A DNA stretch of 14,901 nucleotides, taken from an uncultured Eubacteriales bacterium (lineage in GTDB: Bacteria > Bacillota > Clostridia > Oscillospirales > Oscillospiraceae). The stretch spans positions 1-14,901 of the forward strand of contig CABSFY010000056.1 in the NCBI GenBank assembly GCA_902477055.1, written 5' to 3'. Made by a program: the position numbers and the translations under genes. Position 1 is the first letter of the stretch, and the number at the start of each line of letters is the position of its first letter. This document shows, one piece after another, positions 1 to 7,218 of this stretch. The notes beneath the pieces were generated by a model. The model saw only the letters and a list, made by a program, of their open reading frames with translations. It ran no database searches and was not told the origin of the DNA.

Positions 1-29
1 GGGTGTTGCACTTCGAATTATAACCTGCC

Positions 30-206
30 CAGCTCCCTTTACACAAGGGAGCCTTAAGGGTGCGCACCGCTCCAAAGGCTCCCTCTTTGAGGGTAGCGAA
101 GCGGCCTCGCGGTAGTGAATGACATGCCGGTGGCATGTCAGAGCCGCGAGGTGACCGAGCCGCAGCAAAACCAGTCACGCAGAACGCATGACTGAGGGAG
201 AGCTGC
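30..206 (+). repeat. Palindromic interspersed repeat, copy 1
   Basis: This is the first of three copies of one intergenic repeat; the others are at 7033-7150 and 8113-8278 in reverse orientation. Its core is a nested palindrome: CCTCGCGG (105-112) pairs with CCGCGAGG (144-151), and inside it TGACATGCC (120-128) pairs with GGCATGTCA (132-140) around a 3-nt loop. The left flank has the hairpin AGCTCCCTT/AAGGGAGC (about 31-52). The right flank ends in ACTGAGGGAG, but lacks the GTCAGC/GCTGAC hairpin of the other copies. The remainder of 1-297 has another partial CTCCCTTTGCACAAGGG hairpin near 268-285 and no gene. It resembles the REP/MITE-like repeats frequent in gut Clostridia; mobility and function are not known from the sequence. 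Confidence 0.8.
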
Positions 207-293
207 CGGCAGTATCTTCTTTGAGAAATCTCCTGTTGACCAAGCCTCTCTCCTTCCGTCACGGCAACTCCCTTTGCACAAGGGGGTGTGCTA

Positions 294-332
294 TGAAAAG
301 GCCGCTGTCCTTGGTTGGGACAGCGGCCTTGC
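294..332 (-). terminator. Rho-independent terminator of groES-groEL
   Basis: A perfect 13-bp stem (298-310 with 318-330) has a 7-nt loop. Read on the minus strand it is followed by TTTTC, and it begins 25 bases beyond the groEL stop codon. The stem is GC-rich (GGCCGCTGTCC) and the U-tract is short. Confidence 0.9.
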
Positions 333-354
333 TTGTTGGTTGGTAATCGGCAGA

Positions 355-1995
355 TCAATACATACCGCCCATACCGCCTGCACCGGCGGCTGCTGCGGCA
401 GCGGCATCGGCTGCGGGATCGGGCTTATCGGCGACCAGCGACTCGGTGGTCAGGACGCAGGCGGCGATCGACGCGGCATTTTCCAGCGCGGTGCGGGTGA
501 CCTTGGTCGGATCGACGATGCCGGCGGGAATCATGTCGCAGTAGACAGCGGCATAGGCGTTGTAGCCATAGCCGACCTTGCGGCTGGACTTGATCTTCTC
601 AAAGACGACGGAGCCGTCCACGCCGGCGTTCTCGGCAATCTGGCGGATCGGTGCCTGCAGCGCTCTGGCGATGATGGAGGCGCCGGTCTTTTCGTCGCCG
701 GAGAGCTTGGCAACGAGCTTCTCGACAGCGGGAATGGCGTTGACATATGCCGTGCCGCCGCCGGAAACGATGCCTTCCTCAACGGCTGCGCGGGTGGCGT
801 TCAGCGCATCCTCGACGCGGAGCTTCTGCTCCTTCATAGCAACCTCGGTCTGCGCGCCGACACGGATGACGGCGACGCCGCCGGACAGCTTTGCCAGACG
901 CTCCTGCAGCTTCTCGCGGTCGTAGTCGGAGGTGGTGTTCTTAATGGACGCCTTGATCTCATTGACACGGCTCTTGATGGCCTCGGGATCGCCGCAGCCA
1001 TCGACGATGACGGTGTTGTCCTTGTTGACCTTGATCTGACGGGCGCGGCCGAGATCGGAAATTTGCAGCTCCTGCAGGTTGATGTTCAGCTCGGAGGCAG
1101 CGTAGGTGCCGCCGGTGAGAATCGCGATGTCGCGGAGCATTTCCTTGCGGCGGTCGCCGAAGCCGGGCGCCTTGACGCAGACGCAGTTGAAGCTGCCGCG
1201 CAGACGGTTGACAAGCAGCGTGCTCAGCGCGTCGCCCTCGACGTCCTCGGCGATGATGACCAGCTTCTGGCCGGCCTTGACGATCTGCTCCAGAATCGGA
1301 AGGATGTCCTGGATGGTGGAGATCTTCTTATCGGTGATGAGGATATAGGGATCGTCCACGACGGCTTCCATCTTGTCGGTGTCAGTGACCATATAGGGGG
1401 AGATATAGCCGCGGTCGAACTGCATACCCTCGACGACCTCAAGACCCGTTTCGGCGGTCTTGGATTCCTCGATGGTGATGACGCCTGCGGCAGTGACCTT
1501 CTCCATGGCCTCGGCAATCAGCTTGCCGACCTCCTCGTCGCCGGAGGAAACGGTGCCGACTCTGGCGATGTCCTCGCTACCGTTGACGGACTGCGAATTT
1601 TCCTTGATCGCCTCGATGGCGGCCTCAACGGCCTTCTGCATACCCTTGCGCATGACCATGGGGTTGGCGCCTGCGGAAACGTTCTTCAGGCCCTCGCGGA
1701 CGATAGCCTGCGCCAGCAGGGTCGCGGTGGTCGTGCCGTCGCCGGCAACGTCGTTGGTCTTGGTCGCGACCTCGCGGACGAGCTGTGCGCCCATATTCTC
1801 GAACGGATCCTCCAGCTCGACTTCCTTGGCGATGGTCACGCCGTCATTGGTGATGAGCGGAGTGCCGAACTTTTTGCCGAGGACGACGTTGCGGCCCTTC
1901 GGTCCGAGGGTAACTTTTACGGTATTTGCAAGCTGATCAATACCGGATTGCAGCTTTTTCCGGGCGTTTTCGCCGTATTCAATCACTTTTGCCAT
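355..1995 (-). CDS. groEL: Chaperonin GroEL (Hsp60)
   Basis: This is the 546-residue large subunit of the GroEL/GroES chaperonin, a cytosolic ATP-driven folding chamber made of two seven-subunit rings. The sequence is full length and canonical. It has the N-terminal VTLGPKGRNVVL, the TNDGVTIAKE segment with the conserved Asp, the GDGTTTAT nucleotide-binding motif (about residues 86-93), DALNATRAAVEEG with the catalytic Asp of the equatorial domain, SGGGTAY, and a C-terminal tail rich in Ala and ending GGMGGMY. The start ATG has AGGAGG (2006-2011) ten bases upstream, inside the 18-base gap after groES. It is co-transcribed from the CIRCE-controlled groES promoter and ends at the terminator at 298-330. 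Codon use and GC content match the neighbouring housekeeping genes. Confidence 0.99.
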   Translation of the reverse strand: MAKVIEYGENARKKLQSGIDQLANTVKVTLGPKGRNVVLGKKFGTPLITNDGVTIAKEVELEDPFENMGAQLVREVATKTNDVAGDGTTTATLLAQAIVREGLKNVSAGANPMVMRKGMQKAVEAAIEAIKENSQSVNGSEDIARVGTVSSGDEEVGKLIAEAMEKVTAAGVITIEESKTAETGLEVVEGMQFDRGYISPYMVTDTDKMEAVVDDPYILITDKKISTIQDILPILEQIVKAGQKLVIIAEDVEGDALSTLLVNRLRGSFNCVCVKAPGFGDRRKEMLRDIAILTGGTYAASELNINLQELQISDLGRARQIKVNKDNTVIVDGCGDPEAIKSRVNEIKASIKNTTSDYDREKLQERLAKLSGGVAVIRVGAQTEVAMKEQKLRVEDALNATRAAVEEGIVSGGGTAYVNAIPAVEKLVAKLSGDEKTGASIIARALQAPIRQIAENAGVDGSVVFEKIKSSRKVGYGYNAYAAVYCDMIPAGIVDPTKVTRTALENAASIAACVLTTESLVADKPDPAADAAAAAAAGAGGMGGMY

Positions 1996-2013
1996 AATTC
2001 AAAAACCTCCTGA

Positions 2014-2298
2014 TTAGTCTACGATTGCGAGGATGTCGCTCTGACGGACGATGGAATAATCCTGCTCGTCGAGCTTGACCTCGGTGCCTGCGTACTTGGC
2101 GACGACGACCTTGTCGCCGACCTTGACCACCATCTTGACCTCGTTGCCGTCAACGATTCCGCCGGGGCCGACCGCAACGACCTCGGAGATCACAGGCTTT
2201 TCCTTGTTCGCAGTGGAAAGGATAATGCCGGAAGCGGTGGTTTCCATCGCCTCAACGGGCTTGAGCAGCACACGGTCTGCAAGGGGAGTCAGCTTCAT
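2014..2298 (-). CDS. groES: Co-chaperonin GroES (Hsp10)
   Basis: This is the 94-residue co-chaperonin that caps the GroEL ring; family members are usually 94-97 residues. It starts MKLTPLADRVLLKP. The mobile loop is roughly residues 16-34 (EAMETTASGIILSTANKEK), followed by VVAVGPG and the C-terminal YAGTEVKLDEQDYSIVRQSDILAIVD. The reading frame is open for 20 more codons upstream to a Met at 2356-2358, but that start would run through the 5' leader and into the CIRCE operator. The ATG at 2296-2298 has AGGAGG (2308-2313) nine bases upstream and fits the family start, so it is chosen. It is the first gene of the operon. Confidence 0.98.
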   Translation of the reverse strand: MKLTPLADRVLLKPVEAMETTASGIILSTANKEKPVISEVVAVGPGGIVDGNEVKMVVKVGDKVVVAKYAGTEVKLDEQDYSIVRQSDILAIVD

Positions 2299-2351
2299 TG
2301 TACAATACCTCCTGAATATCGGATGGTTTCCCATCAAATTTATGAATTGAT

Positions 2352-2378
2352 TTAGCACTCGAAGCCTCTGAGTGCTAA
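2352..2378 (-). promoter_or_regulatory. CIRCE operator (HrcA-binding site)
   Basis: A perfect CIRCE element: TTAGCACTC (2352-2360), a 9-base spacer and GAGTGCTAA (2370-2378). It lies between the groES promoter -10 and the groES start, over the expected transcription start. In Firmicutes the HrcA repressor binds this site and releases it on heat shock, using GroESL as co-factor. hrcA itself is not in the window. Confidence 0.98.
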
Positions 2379-2386
2379 CAACTTAT

Positions 2387-2414
2387 ATAATACCCATTTC
2401 TTTCCGAATGTCAA
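2387..2414 (-). promoter_or_regulatory. SigA-type promoter of groES-groEL
   Basis: On the minus strand a consensus -35 TTGACA (2409-2414) is followed after 16 bases by TATTAT (2387-2392) as the -10. The region around the -10 is TATTATATAAG, so the exact hexamer could shift by a few bases. The CIRCE operator starts immediately downstream. Confidence 0.88.
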
Positions 2415-2518
2415 GAGCTAATTGTAAATTTTCTGCGACATTTTTCGTCCCCCCGCAGAGGTTGTCGTACGGATCGGCATTTTTTGTTTTTCTTGCGGCG
2501 GCGATTTTTGCGGCGGTC

Positions 2519-2547
2519 TTGTGCTTTTTTGATTTTTCCGTTATAAT
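2519..2547 (+). promoter_or_regulatory. Probable promoter of the ymdB operon
   Basis: A consensus -10 TATAAT (2542-2547) has TTGTGC (2519-2524) 17 bases upstream as a weak -35. It lies 41 bases before the ymdB start and faces away from groES. The stretch between the two divergent promoters (2415-2518) is T-rich and holds no gene. Confidence 0.65.
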
Positions 2548-2588
2548 AGAGAATGGAAAAATAGTTACGCTCGGAAAGGATGAGGAAG

Positions 2589-3356
2589 ATGAAGGTGCTT
2601 GCGATCGGCGATGTGACGGCCGGGGGGCTGGCGTATCTGAAAAGCCGGCTGCCGCGGCTGAAGCGGGAAAACGCGATTGATTTTTGCGTCGTAAACGGCG
2701 AAAACGCCTCGCTGGTCGGCATGACCCCGCAGCAGGCGGAGGACATTCTGAACGCCGGAGCGGATGTCATCACAATGGGCAATCACACGTGGAATCGCCG
2801 TGAGCTGATCCCCTACCTTGAGGATTCGCGCGAGGTGCTGCGTCCGGCAAATCTGCCGCCGCAGCAGCCCGGACGTGGCTGGGGTGTGTTTGAAACGCCG
2901 CTCGGCGACGTGGCGGTGATCGACCTGATCGGCCGGGTGAGCATGGATTATACGCCGTCAAACCCGTTTCCGCTCGTCGAGCGGCTGCTGCAAAAGCTCA
3001 ACACAAAGCTCATCTTCGTCGAGCTGCACGCCGAGGCCACGTCGGAAAAGCTCGCGATGGGCTATCTGCTCGACGGACGCGTCAGCGCCGTCTGGGGAAC
3101 GCACACGCACGTCCAGACTGCCGACGCACGCATCCTGCCGAAGGGGACGGGCTATATCACCGACCTCGGCATGACCGGCCCGATCGACAGCGTGCTGGGC
3201 ATCCAGCCGGAAATTTCCATCCGAAAATTCATGGGCGACCTGCCCCGCCGCTACGAACCGGCGCACGGCCCGTGCAAGCTCGAGGGCTGCATTTTCACCG
3301 TCGATCCGGCCAGCGGGCGCTGCACGAAAACAGAAAGAGTGAATGTGCATGATTAA
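2589..3356 (+). CDS. ymdB: YmdB family metallophosphoesterase (2',3'-cNMP phosphodiesterase type)
   Basis: This is a 255-residue cytosolic calcineurin-like phosphoesterase of the TIGR00282/YmdB family. Bacillus YmdB hydrolyses cyclic nucleotides and affects biofilm and motility gene expression. All expected metal ligands are visible: D8 (IGDV), E38 and N39 (NGEN), N65 and H66 (MGNHTW), H147 (ELHAEATSEK), and H172 and H174 (GTHTHVQTAD). The conserved ILPKGTGYITDLGMTGP follows. The upstream ATG at 2580 would add MRK, but it directly abuts the AAAGGA Shine-Dalgarno; the ATG at 2589 has good spacing and aligns with the family start, so it is preferred. It is the first gene of an overlapping operon with the nuclease/ATPase pair. 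RNase Y (rny), its common neighbour elsewhere, is not present here. Confidence 0.93.
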   Translation: MKVLAIGDVTAGGLAYLKSRLPRLKRENAIDFCVVNGENASLVGMTPQQAEDILNAGADVITMGNHTWNRRELIPYLEDSREVLRPANLPPQQPGRGWGVFETPLGDVAVIDLIGRVSMDYTPSNPFPLVERLLQKLNTKLIFVELHAEATSEKLAMGYLLDGRVSAVWGTHTHVQTADARILPKGTGYITDLGMTGPIDSVLGIQPEISIRKFMGDLPRRYEPAHGPCKLEGCIFTVDPASGRCTKTERVNVHD

Positions 3357-4419
3357 GTTTCTTCACGCGGCAGATTTCCATCTGGACGCCGCCTTTTCCG
3401 CGCTGACCGGGGAGCAGGCCGCTCTGCGCCGCCGGGAGCAGCGCGAGCTTCTCGACGAGCTGGCCGAGCTTTGCCGCGACCGGGAGCTGGTGCTGCTGTC
3501 GGGCGACCTGTTCGACGGGGCGCACGTCTATCGCGACACGCTCGATGCGTTAAAACGCTTTTTTGCCGCCGTCCCCGGCGAGATTTTCATCGCGCCGGGC
3601 AACCACGACGCGCTCGTTTCCGGTTCGCCGTACCTGACGGAGGACTGGGGCGAAAACGTCCATATTTTCACCGGCGAAGCGCCGCAGTGTATTTCCCTGC
3701 CGAAGCTCGGCTGCAACGTCTACGGCGCGGCGTTCCACGGGCAGAGCTGCCCGCCGCCGCTGGAGCATTTCTCCGTGGACGACCCGGCGGCGCTGAACGT
3801 CATGGTGCTGCACGGCGATTTGCAGCCGAATTCGCCCTACGCGCCCATTACGCCCGATCAGATCGCCGCCAGCGAGCTGGACTATCTGGCGCTCGGCCAC
3901 ATCCACACCCCGCGCTCGGCCCGGCTCGGCGCGACGCTGGCCGCCTACCCCGGCTGCCTGATGGGCCGCGGCTTCGATGAGTGCGGCAAAAAGGGTGTGC
4001 TGCTCGGCACGCTGGAAAAAGGCGCGGCGACGGTGGAATTCGTCCCCGTCAAGAGCCGGTGCTACGAAATTCTGACCGTCGAGGCGGGCGACGACCCGTT
4101 GGAATCCGTGCTGGCCGCGCTGCCTGCGGAGCATCGGCGCGACTGCTATCGGATTATCTTCACCGGCGAATCCGACGGGCTGGACCTTGCAGCGTTACAG
4201 GAACGACTGGAGGGCGAATTTTTCAGCCTTTCCCTGCGCGACCGGACGGTCCCCCGCGCGGCGCTCTGGCAGGATGCCGGGGCGGACACCCTGCGCGGCT
4301 ATGCGCTCGATGCGCTGCGGCAGCAATATGACGCGGCAGATGAGGTACAAAAATCGACCATCGCGCAGGCGGCGCGGCTGCTGCGTGATCTGATGGACGG
4401 ACGGGAGGTGGCGCTGTGA
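3349..4419 (+). CDS. YhaO/SbcD-like DNA repair exonuclease (Mre11-type metallophosphoesterase)
   Basis: A 356-residue calcineurin-like nuclease of the SbcD/Mre11 class, closer in length and context to Bacillus YhaO than to full SbcD. The five phosphoesterase motifs are in order: D9 and H11 (HAADFHLD), GDLFD (52-56), GNHD (84-87), HGD (155-157) and GHIH (183-186). The C-terminal third is the less conserved capping part. The start ATG at 3349 overlaps the end of ymdB by 8 bases (ATGATTAA); an ATG two codons earlier is possible but adds only MC. The next gene overlaps its stop by 4 bases (GTGA). The coupling implies a stoichiometric partner for the ATPase that follows, as with Mre11-Rad50 and SbcDC. 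The substrate is inferred from the family. Confidence 0.88.
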   Translation: MIKFLHAADFHLDAAFSALTGEQAALRRREQRELLDELAELCRDRELVLLSGDLFDGAHVYRDTLDALKRFFAAVPGEIFIAPGNHDALVSGSPYLTEDWGENVHIFTGEAPQCISLPKLGCNVYGAAFHGQSCPPPLEHFSVDDPAALNVMVLHGDLQPNSPYAPITPDQIAASELDYLALGHIHTPRSARLGATLAAYPGCLMGRGFDECGKKGVLLGTLEKGAATVEFVPVKSRCYEILTVEAGDDPLESVLAALPAEHRRDCYRIIFTGESDGLDLAALQERLEGEFFSLSLRDRTVPRAALWQDAGADTLRGYALDALRQQYDAADEVQKSTIAQAARLLRDLMDGREVAL

Positions 4420-6611
4420 TTGTCAAAAAGCTGCGGGCAAATTTCGGCAAGCTCCACGGTGAGCTGGAATTGCAGCCCGGCATGAACCTCCTGTGTCTGC
4501 CCAATGAGGCGGGAAAATCGACGTGGAGCGCCTTCCTTCTCGCAATGCTATACGGCATCGATACGTCCGAACGCCTGACGAAAACCAAGACCCTGCCTGC
4601 CAAGGAGCGCTACAAGCCGTGGGACGGCTCGGCGATGGAGGGCAGTATGGAGCTGGAATGGAACGGCCGCGAGATCACCATCGAGCGCAGCTCCACGGCC
4701 CGCGCACCGATGGGCGTGTTTCGCGCCTATGAAACGGGCAGCGGCGTTCCCGTCCGTGAGCTGACCGCCGACCGCTGCGGCGAGGTGCTGTGCGGCGTGG
4801 AACGGTCGGTGTTCGAGCGCACGGCGTTCATCCGCCAGCTCGGATTGGCCGTTTCCGAGGATCAGGCGCTGGAAAAGCGCCTCGGCGCGCTGGTTTCCAC
4901 CGGCGAGGACGGCGCAAAGACCGCGCTGGAGCTGGAAAAGGAGCTGCGCAATCTCAAAAACAAACTCTCCGGCCGCGCCGGACGCATCCCGCTTTTGACC
5001 GCGCAGGCGGACAAGCAGCGGCGGGCGCTGGCCGAAATTGATTCGTTACAGGAAGATCAGCTTCGTCTGGCCGCCGCGTTGGAGGCGGCGACGGCGGAGC
5101 GGACCCGGCTGGAAGCGCTGTCGCAGCGCGTCGAACGGGCGCAAAACGCGAAAAAGCAGGCCGGTCTGGCCTCGCTGGAATTGCAATTAACGCAGCAGAA
5201 GGCGCAATGTCACAAATTAGCGGAAACCGCGCGGCGTCTGCCGGACGAGGCCGCGCTGCACACGCTTTCCCACCGTTTGGACGAGGCCGACAGCGCCCTG
5301 CAAACGGCAAAAATGGAGGCCGCCTTCACCGACCTGACCGTCGCGCCACCCGAAGCCGACCCATTCTTCGCAGGCAAATCCGGCGCGGAGGCGAGGCGGC
5401 AGGCCGAGCAGGACACCGCTGCCTATCGCGCCGCGACGGAAACCTCGGCGCAGCGACTGGCCGCGCTTCGGCGGTTGACGGTCCTGCTGCCCATCCTGCT
5501 GGTGCTGTTCCCGGTGGCCGGTGTGCTGCTTTGGACGCTGACGGCCCTCGGCATTGCACCGGTCGCCGTTCTGGGCGCGTGCGAGCTGGGCGCAGCGGTC
5601 TGGTTGACCGTTACTTTGCGCAGCAAAGCCAAGTTACAGGCAAACCAGTCAGCCGCGGAGGCGCTGCTTTCGCGCTATCATGTAACAAATGTTGATGAGC
5701 TGCTTCCGCTCGCCGAACGCTATGCGGAAAAGCAGGCAGCCTATGCCTCGGCCCGCGCCGATGCCGCCGCGCAGAAGCAGGCGCTGTCCGGTCATGTGAC
5801 TGATGCACAGGCGGCGCTGGATGCGATCGTCGCAGAGGTCGCAAATTTTGCTCCCGGCTGCAAGACCCCGGCGGCCGCGCGGGAGGCCGTTGCGGCGGCG
5901 CTGCGGCTCCATTCGGAGCTTGCCGCCCAGACGCGCACCGCCGAGCAGCAGGAAGCCCAGTTACAGTCTATGCGGCTGCTGCTGGAGGGCTCTCCCGCCG
6001 CCGCGCCCGACCCCGAAGCGCTGCAAATCGACGAGGCAAAGCTGCGCTACGACCTCGCCGCCGCGCAGAAGGAGCAGCTCCGCCTGACGGCGGCGCTGGC
6101 CAAGCAGCGCGGCATGATCGAGGCCAAGGGCGATGCGGTCGCCCTCCGCGCCGAGCTGGAGCAGACCGAGGAGGCCCTGAATGCGGCGCAGCAGGCTGCG
6201 CAGGCCGTCGAGCTGGCCGCGGGCGCGGTACAGGCGGCGGACGAAACGCTGCGCTCCCGCTTTTCTCCACAGATCACCGCCGAGGCGGGCGCGATTTTGG
6301 CCGAGCTGACGGAGGAAAAATATTCGAGCCTGTTGCTGGCCCCGGATATGCGCCTGTCCGTCCGCGAGGCGGACGGCGTGGTGCTGCGTCCGGCCGCCGC
6401 GATGAGCTGCGGCACTGCCGATCAGATGTATCTGGCGCTGCGGCTGGCGATGTGCCGCCGCCTGCTGCCGGAGAGCGCCCCGCTTGTGCTGGACGATACC
6501 CTGGTCAACTTCGACGACACCCGCGCCGCCGCCGCCCTCCGCCTGCTCCGCCACGAGGCGGAAAACCGCCAGATTCTTCTCTTCACCTGCCGCTCATTTT
6601 CATTTTCATAA
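4416..6611 (+). CDS. YhaN/SbcC-like AAA ATPase with a central membrane hairpin
   Basis: A 731-residue split-ATPase of the SMC/Rad50 type. The N-terminal half-site is LPNEAGKST (28-36). Long Ala/Gln/Glu/Leu-rich coiled-coil stretches follow (about 160-350 and 400-620). Between them, at about 354-374 and 378-400, are two strongly hydrophobic segments with Arg/Lys at the edges, suggesting a membrane hairpin where SbcC and Rad50 carry a CxxC zinc hook. The C-terminal half has the signature MSCGTADQMYLALRLA (from 663) and Walker B LVLDDTLVNFDD (D693, D694). The start is GTG (4416) after GGGAGGTG, overlapping the nuclease stop by 4 bases. Two oddities: Leu28 replaces the first Walker A Gly, and the protein ends FTCRSFSFS with no switch His. 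It probably works with the upstream nuclease in DNA end processing at the membrane; this is inference from YhaO/YhaN. Confidence 0.85.
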   Translation: MIVKKLRANFGKLHGELELQPGMNLLCLPNEAGKSTWSAFLLAMLYGIDTSERLTKTKTLPAKERYKPWDGSAMEGSMELEWNGREITIERSSTARAPMGVFRAYETGSGVPVRELTADRCGEVLCGVERSVFERTAFIRQLGLAVSEDQALEKRLGALVSTGEDGAKTALELEKELRNLKNKLSGRAGRIPLLTAQADKQRRALAEIDSLQEDQLRLAAALEAATAERTRLEALSQRVERAQNAKKQAGLASLELQLTQQKAQCHKLAETARRLPDEAALHTLSHRLDEADSALQTAKMEAAFTDLTVAPPEADPFFAGKSGAEARRQAEQDTAAYRAATETSAQRLAALRRLTVLLPILLVLFPVAGVLLWTLTALGIAPVAVLGACELGAAVWLTVTLRSKAKLQANQSAAEALLSRYHVTNVDELLPLAERYAEKQAAYASARADAAAQKQALSGHVTDAQAALDAIVAEVANFAPGCKTPAAAREAVAAALRLHSELAAQTRTAEQQEAQLQSMRLLLEGSPAAAPDPEALQIDEAKLRYDLAAAQKEQLRLTAALAKQRGMIEAKGDAVALRAELEQTEEALNAAQQAAQAVELAAGAVQAADETLRSRFSPQITAEAGAILAELTEEKYSSLLLAPDMRLSVREADGVVLRPAAAMSCGTADQMYLALRLAMCRRLLPESAPLVLDDTLVNFDDTRAAAALRLLRHEAENRQILLFTCRSFSFS

Positions 6612-6634
6612 AGCAGGCACGCTCGGTATCGTTC

Positions 6635-6991
6635 GTAGGGGCCGATGCCTTCATCGGCCCGTTGCGTGCTGCAAAATACCAAAAATTGCGCGGTAATACG
6701 TAGCACCTATCCCGCTCGGAACTGCGCTCTGCGGCGCGATGTGGGCATCGCGCCCTACGCAAAGGCCACCCTAGGCGCAACAACGGTATCGCTATGCGTA
6801 GGGCGGGGTCCCCTGACCCCGCCGCTGGCGGCACTTCGATTTTGCCGCAAACCTTGCTGCAACGTGCGCCTGCGGGCGCGGGGGGGCGGGACGTCGAGGA
6901 CGCCGTCCCCTACAAACATGAATCGAGCGTTACTCCGTTGTAGGGGTCGGCGTCCCCGACGACCCGCTGTTTGCACCTTCAATTTTGCTGC
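6635..6991. repeat. Cluster of GTAGGG-type palindromic repeats (five hairpins)
   Basis: There is no gene between the ATPase stop and tatD (6612-7218). The space holds five short hairpins edged by GTAGGG or, inverted, CCCTAC. Stems are GGGCCGATG/CATCGGCCC (6639-6660), GGCGCGATG/CATCGCGCC (6733-6754, inverted), GGCGGGGTC/GACCCCGCC (6802-6823), GGGACG/CGTCCC (6888-6909, inverted) and GTCG/CGAC around 6946-6960. The orientations alternate, as in the BIME arrays of enterobacteria. A sixth relative is at 8412-8440. None is followed by a clear T-tract, so these are not ordinary terminators, although they could protect the 3' end of the upstream operon mRNA. Confidence 0.75.
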
Positions 6992-7026
6992 AATCCTTAT
7001 CGCAACGTGCGCCTGCGGGCGTGGGG
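6838..7026. repeat. Imperfect tandem repeat, period about 138 bp
   Basis: The segment CAACGTGCGCCTGCGGGCG occurs at about 6860-6878 and again at about 6998-7016. Each copy is preceded by a related stretch (GATTTTGCCGCAA against AATTTTGCTGCAA) and each follows a GTAGGG hairpin. The pairing suggests an old local duplication of one hairpin-plus-spacer unit. Confidence 0.6.
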
Positions 7027-7032
7027 TTCTCT

Positions 7033-7150
7033 CCCTCCGTCAGCTTTGCTGACAGGTCTCGCTGCGGCTCGGTCACCTCGCGGCTCTGACATGCCACCGG
7101 CATGTCATTCACTCCCGCGAGGCCGCTTCGCTACCCTCATCAGAGGGAGC
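7033..7150 (-). repeat. Palindromic interspersed repeat, copy 2
   Basis: This is the reverse orientation of the repeat at 30-206. It has GTCAGC/GCTGAC near 7040-7053, the outer stem CCTCGCGG (7076-7083)/CCGCGAGG (7115-7122) and the inner stem TGACATGCC (7087-7095)/GGCATGTCA (7099-7107). From 7051 to 7136 it is identical by eye to 8131-8216 of copy 3. It ends about 70 bases before the tatD start codon and so probably lies in the tatD leader or promoter region. Confidence 0.85.
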
Positions 7151-7218
7151 CAAAGGGCTGCGGCGGAGGGCGATACTGCACACCGTTGCGAATGTATTTT
7201 TTCACTCGAGGTAATATT

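Noticed and set aside
274..2013. A 579-codon open frame on the plus strand across groEL
   Set aside because: It is antisense to an unmistakable groEL, has a low-complexity Gly/Asp/Leu-rich translation and no family motifs; such frames are common opposite GC-rich genes.
6930..7112. Small peptide beginning NDMPVACQSREV, coded also at 7872-8192
   Set aside because: The same peptide arises wherever the palindromic repeat is read on that strand; it is repeat-coded and has no ribosome binding site, so it is not a gene family.
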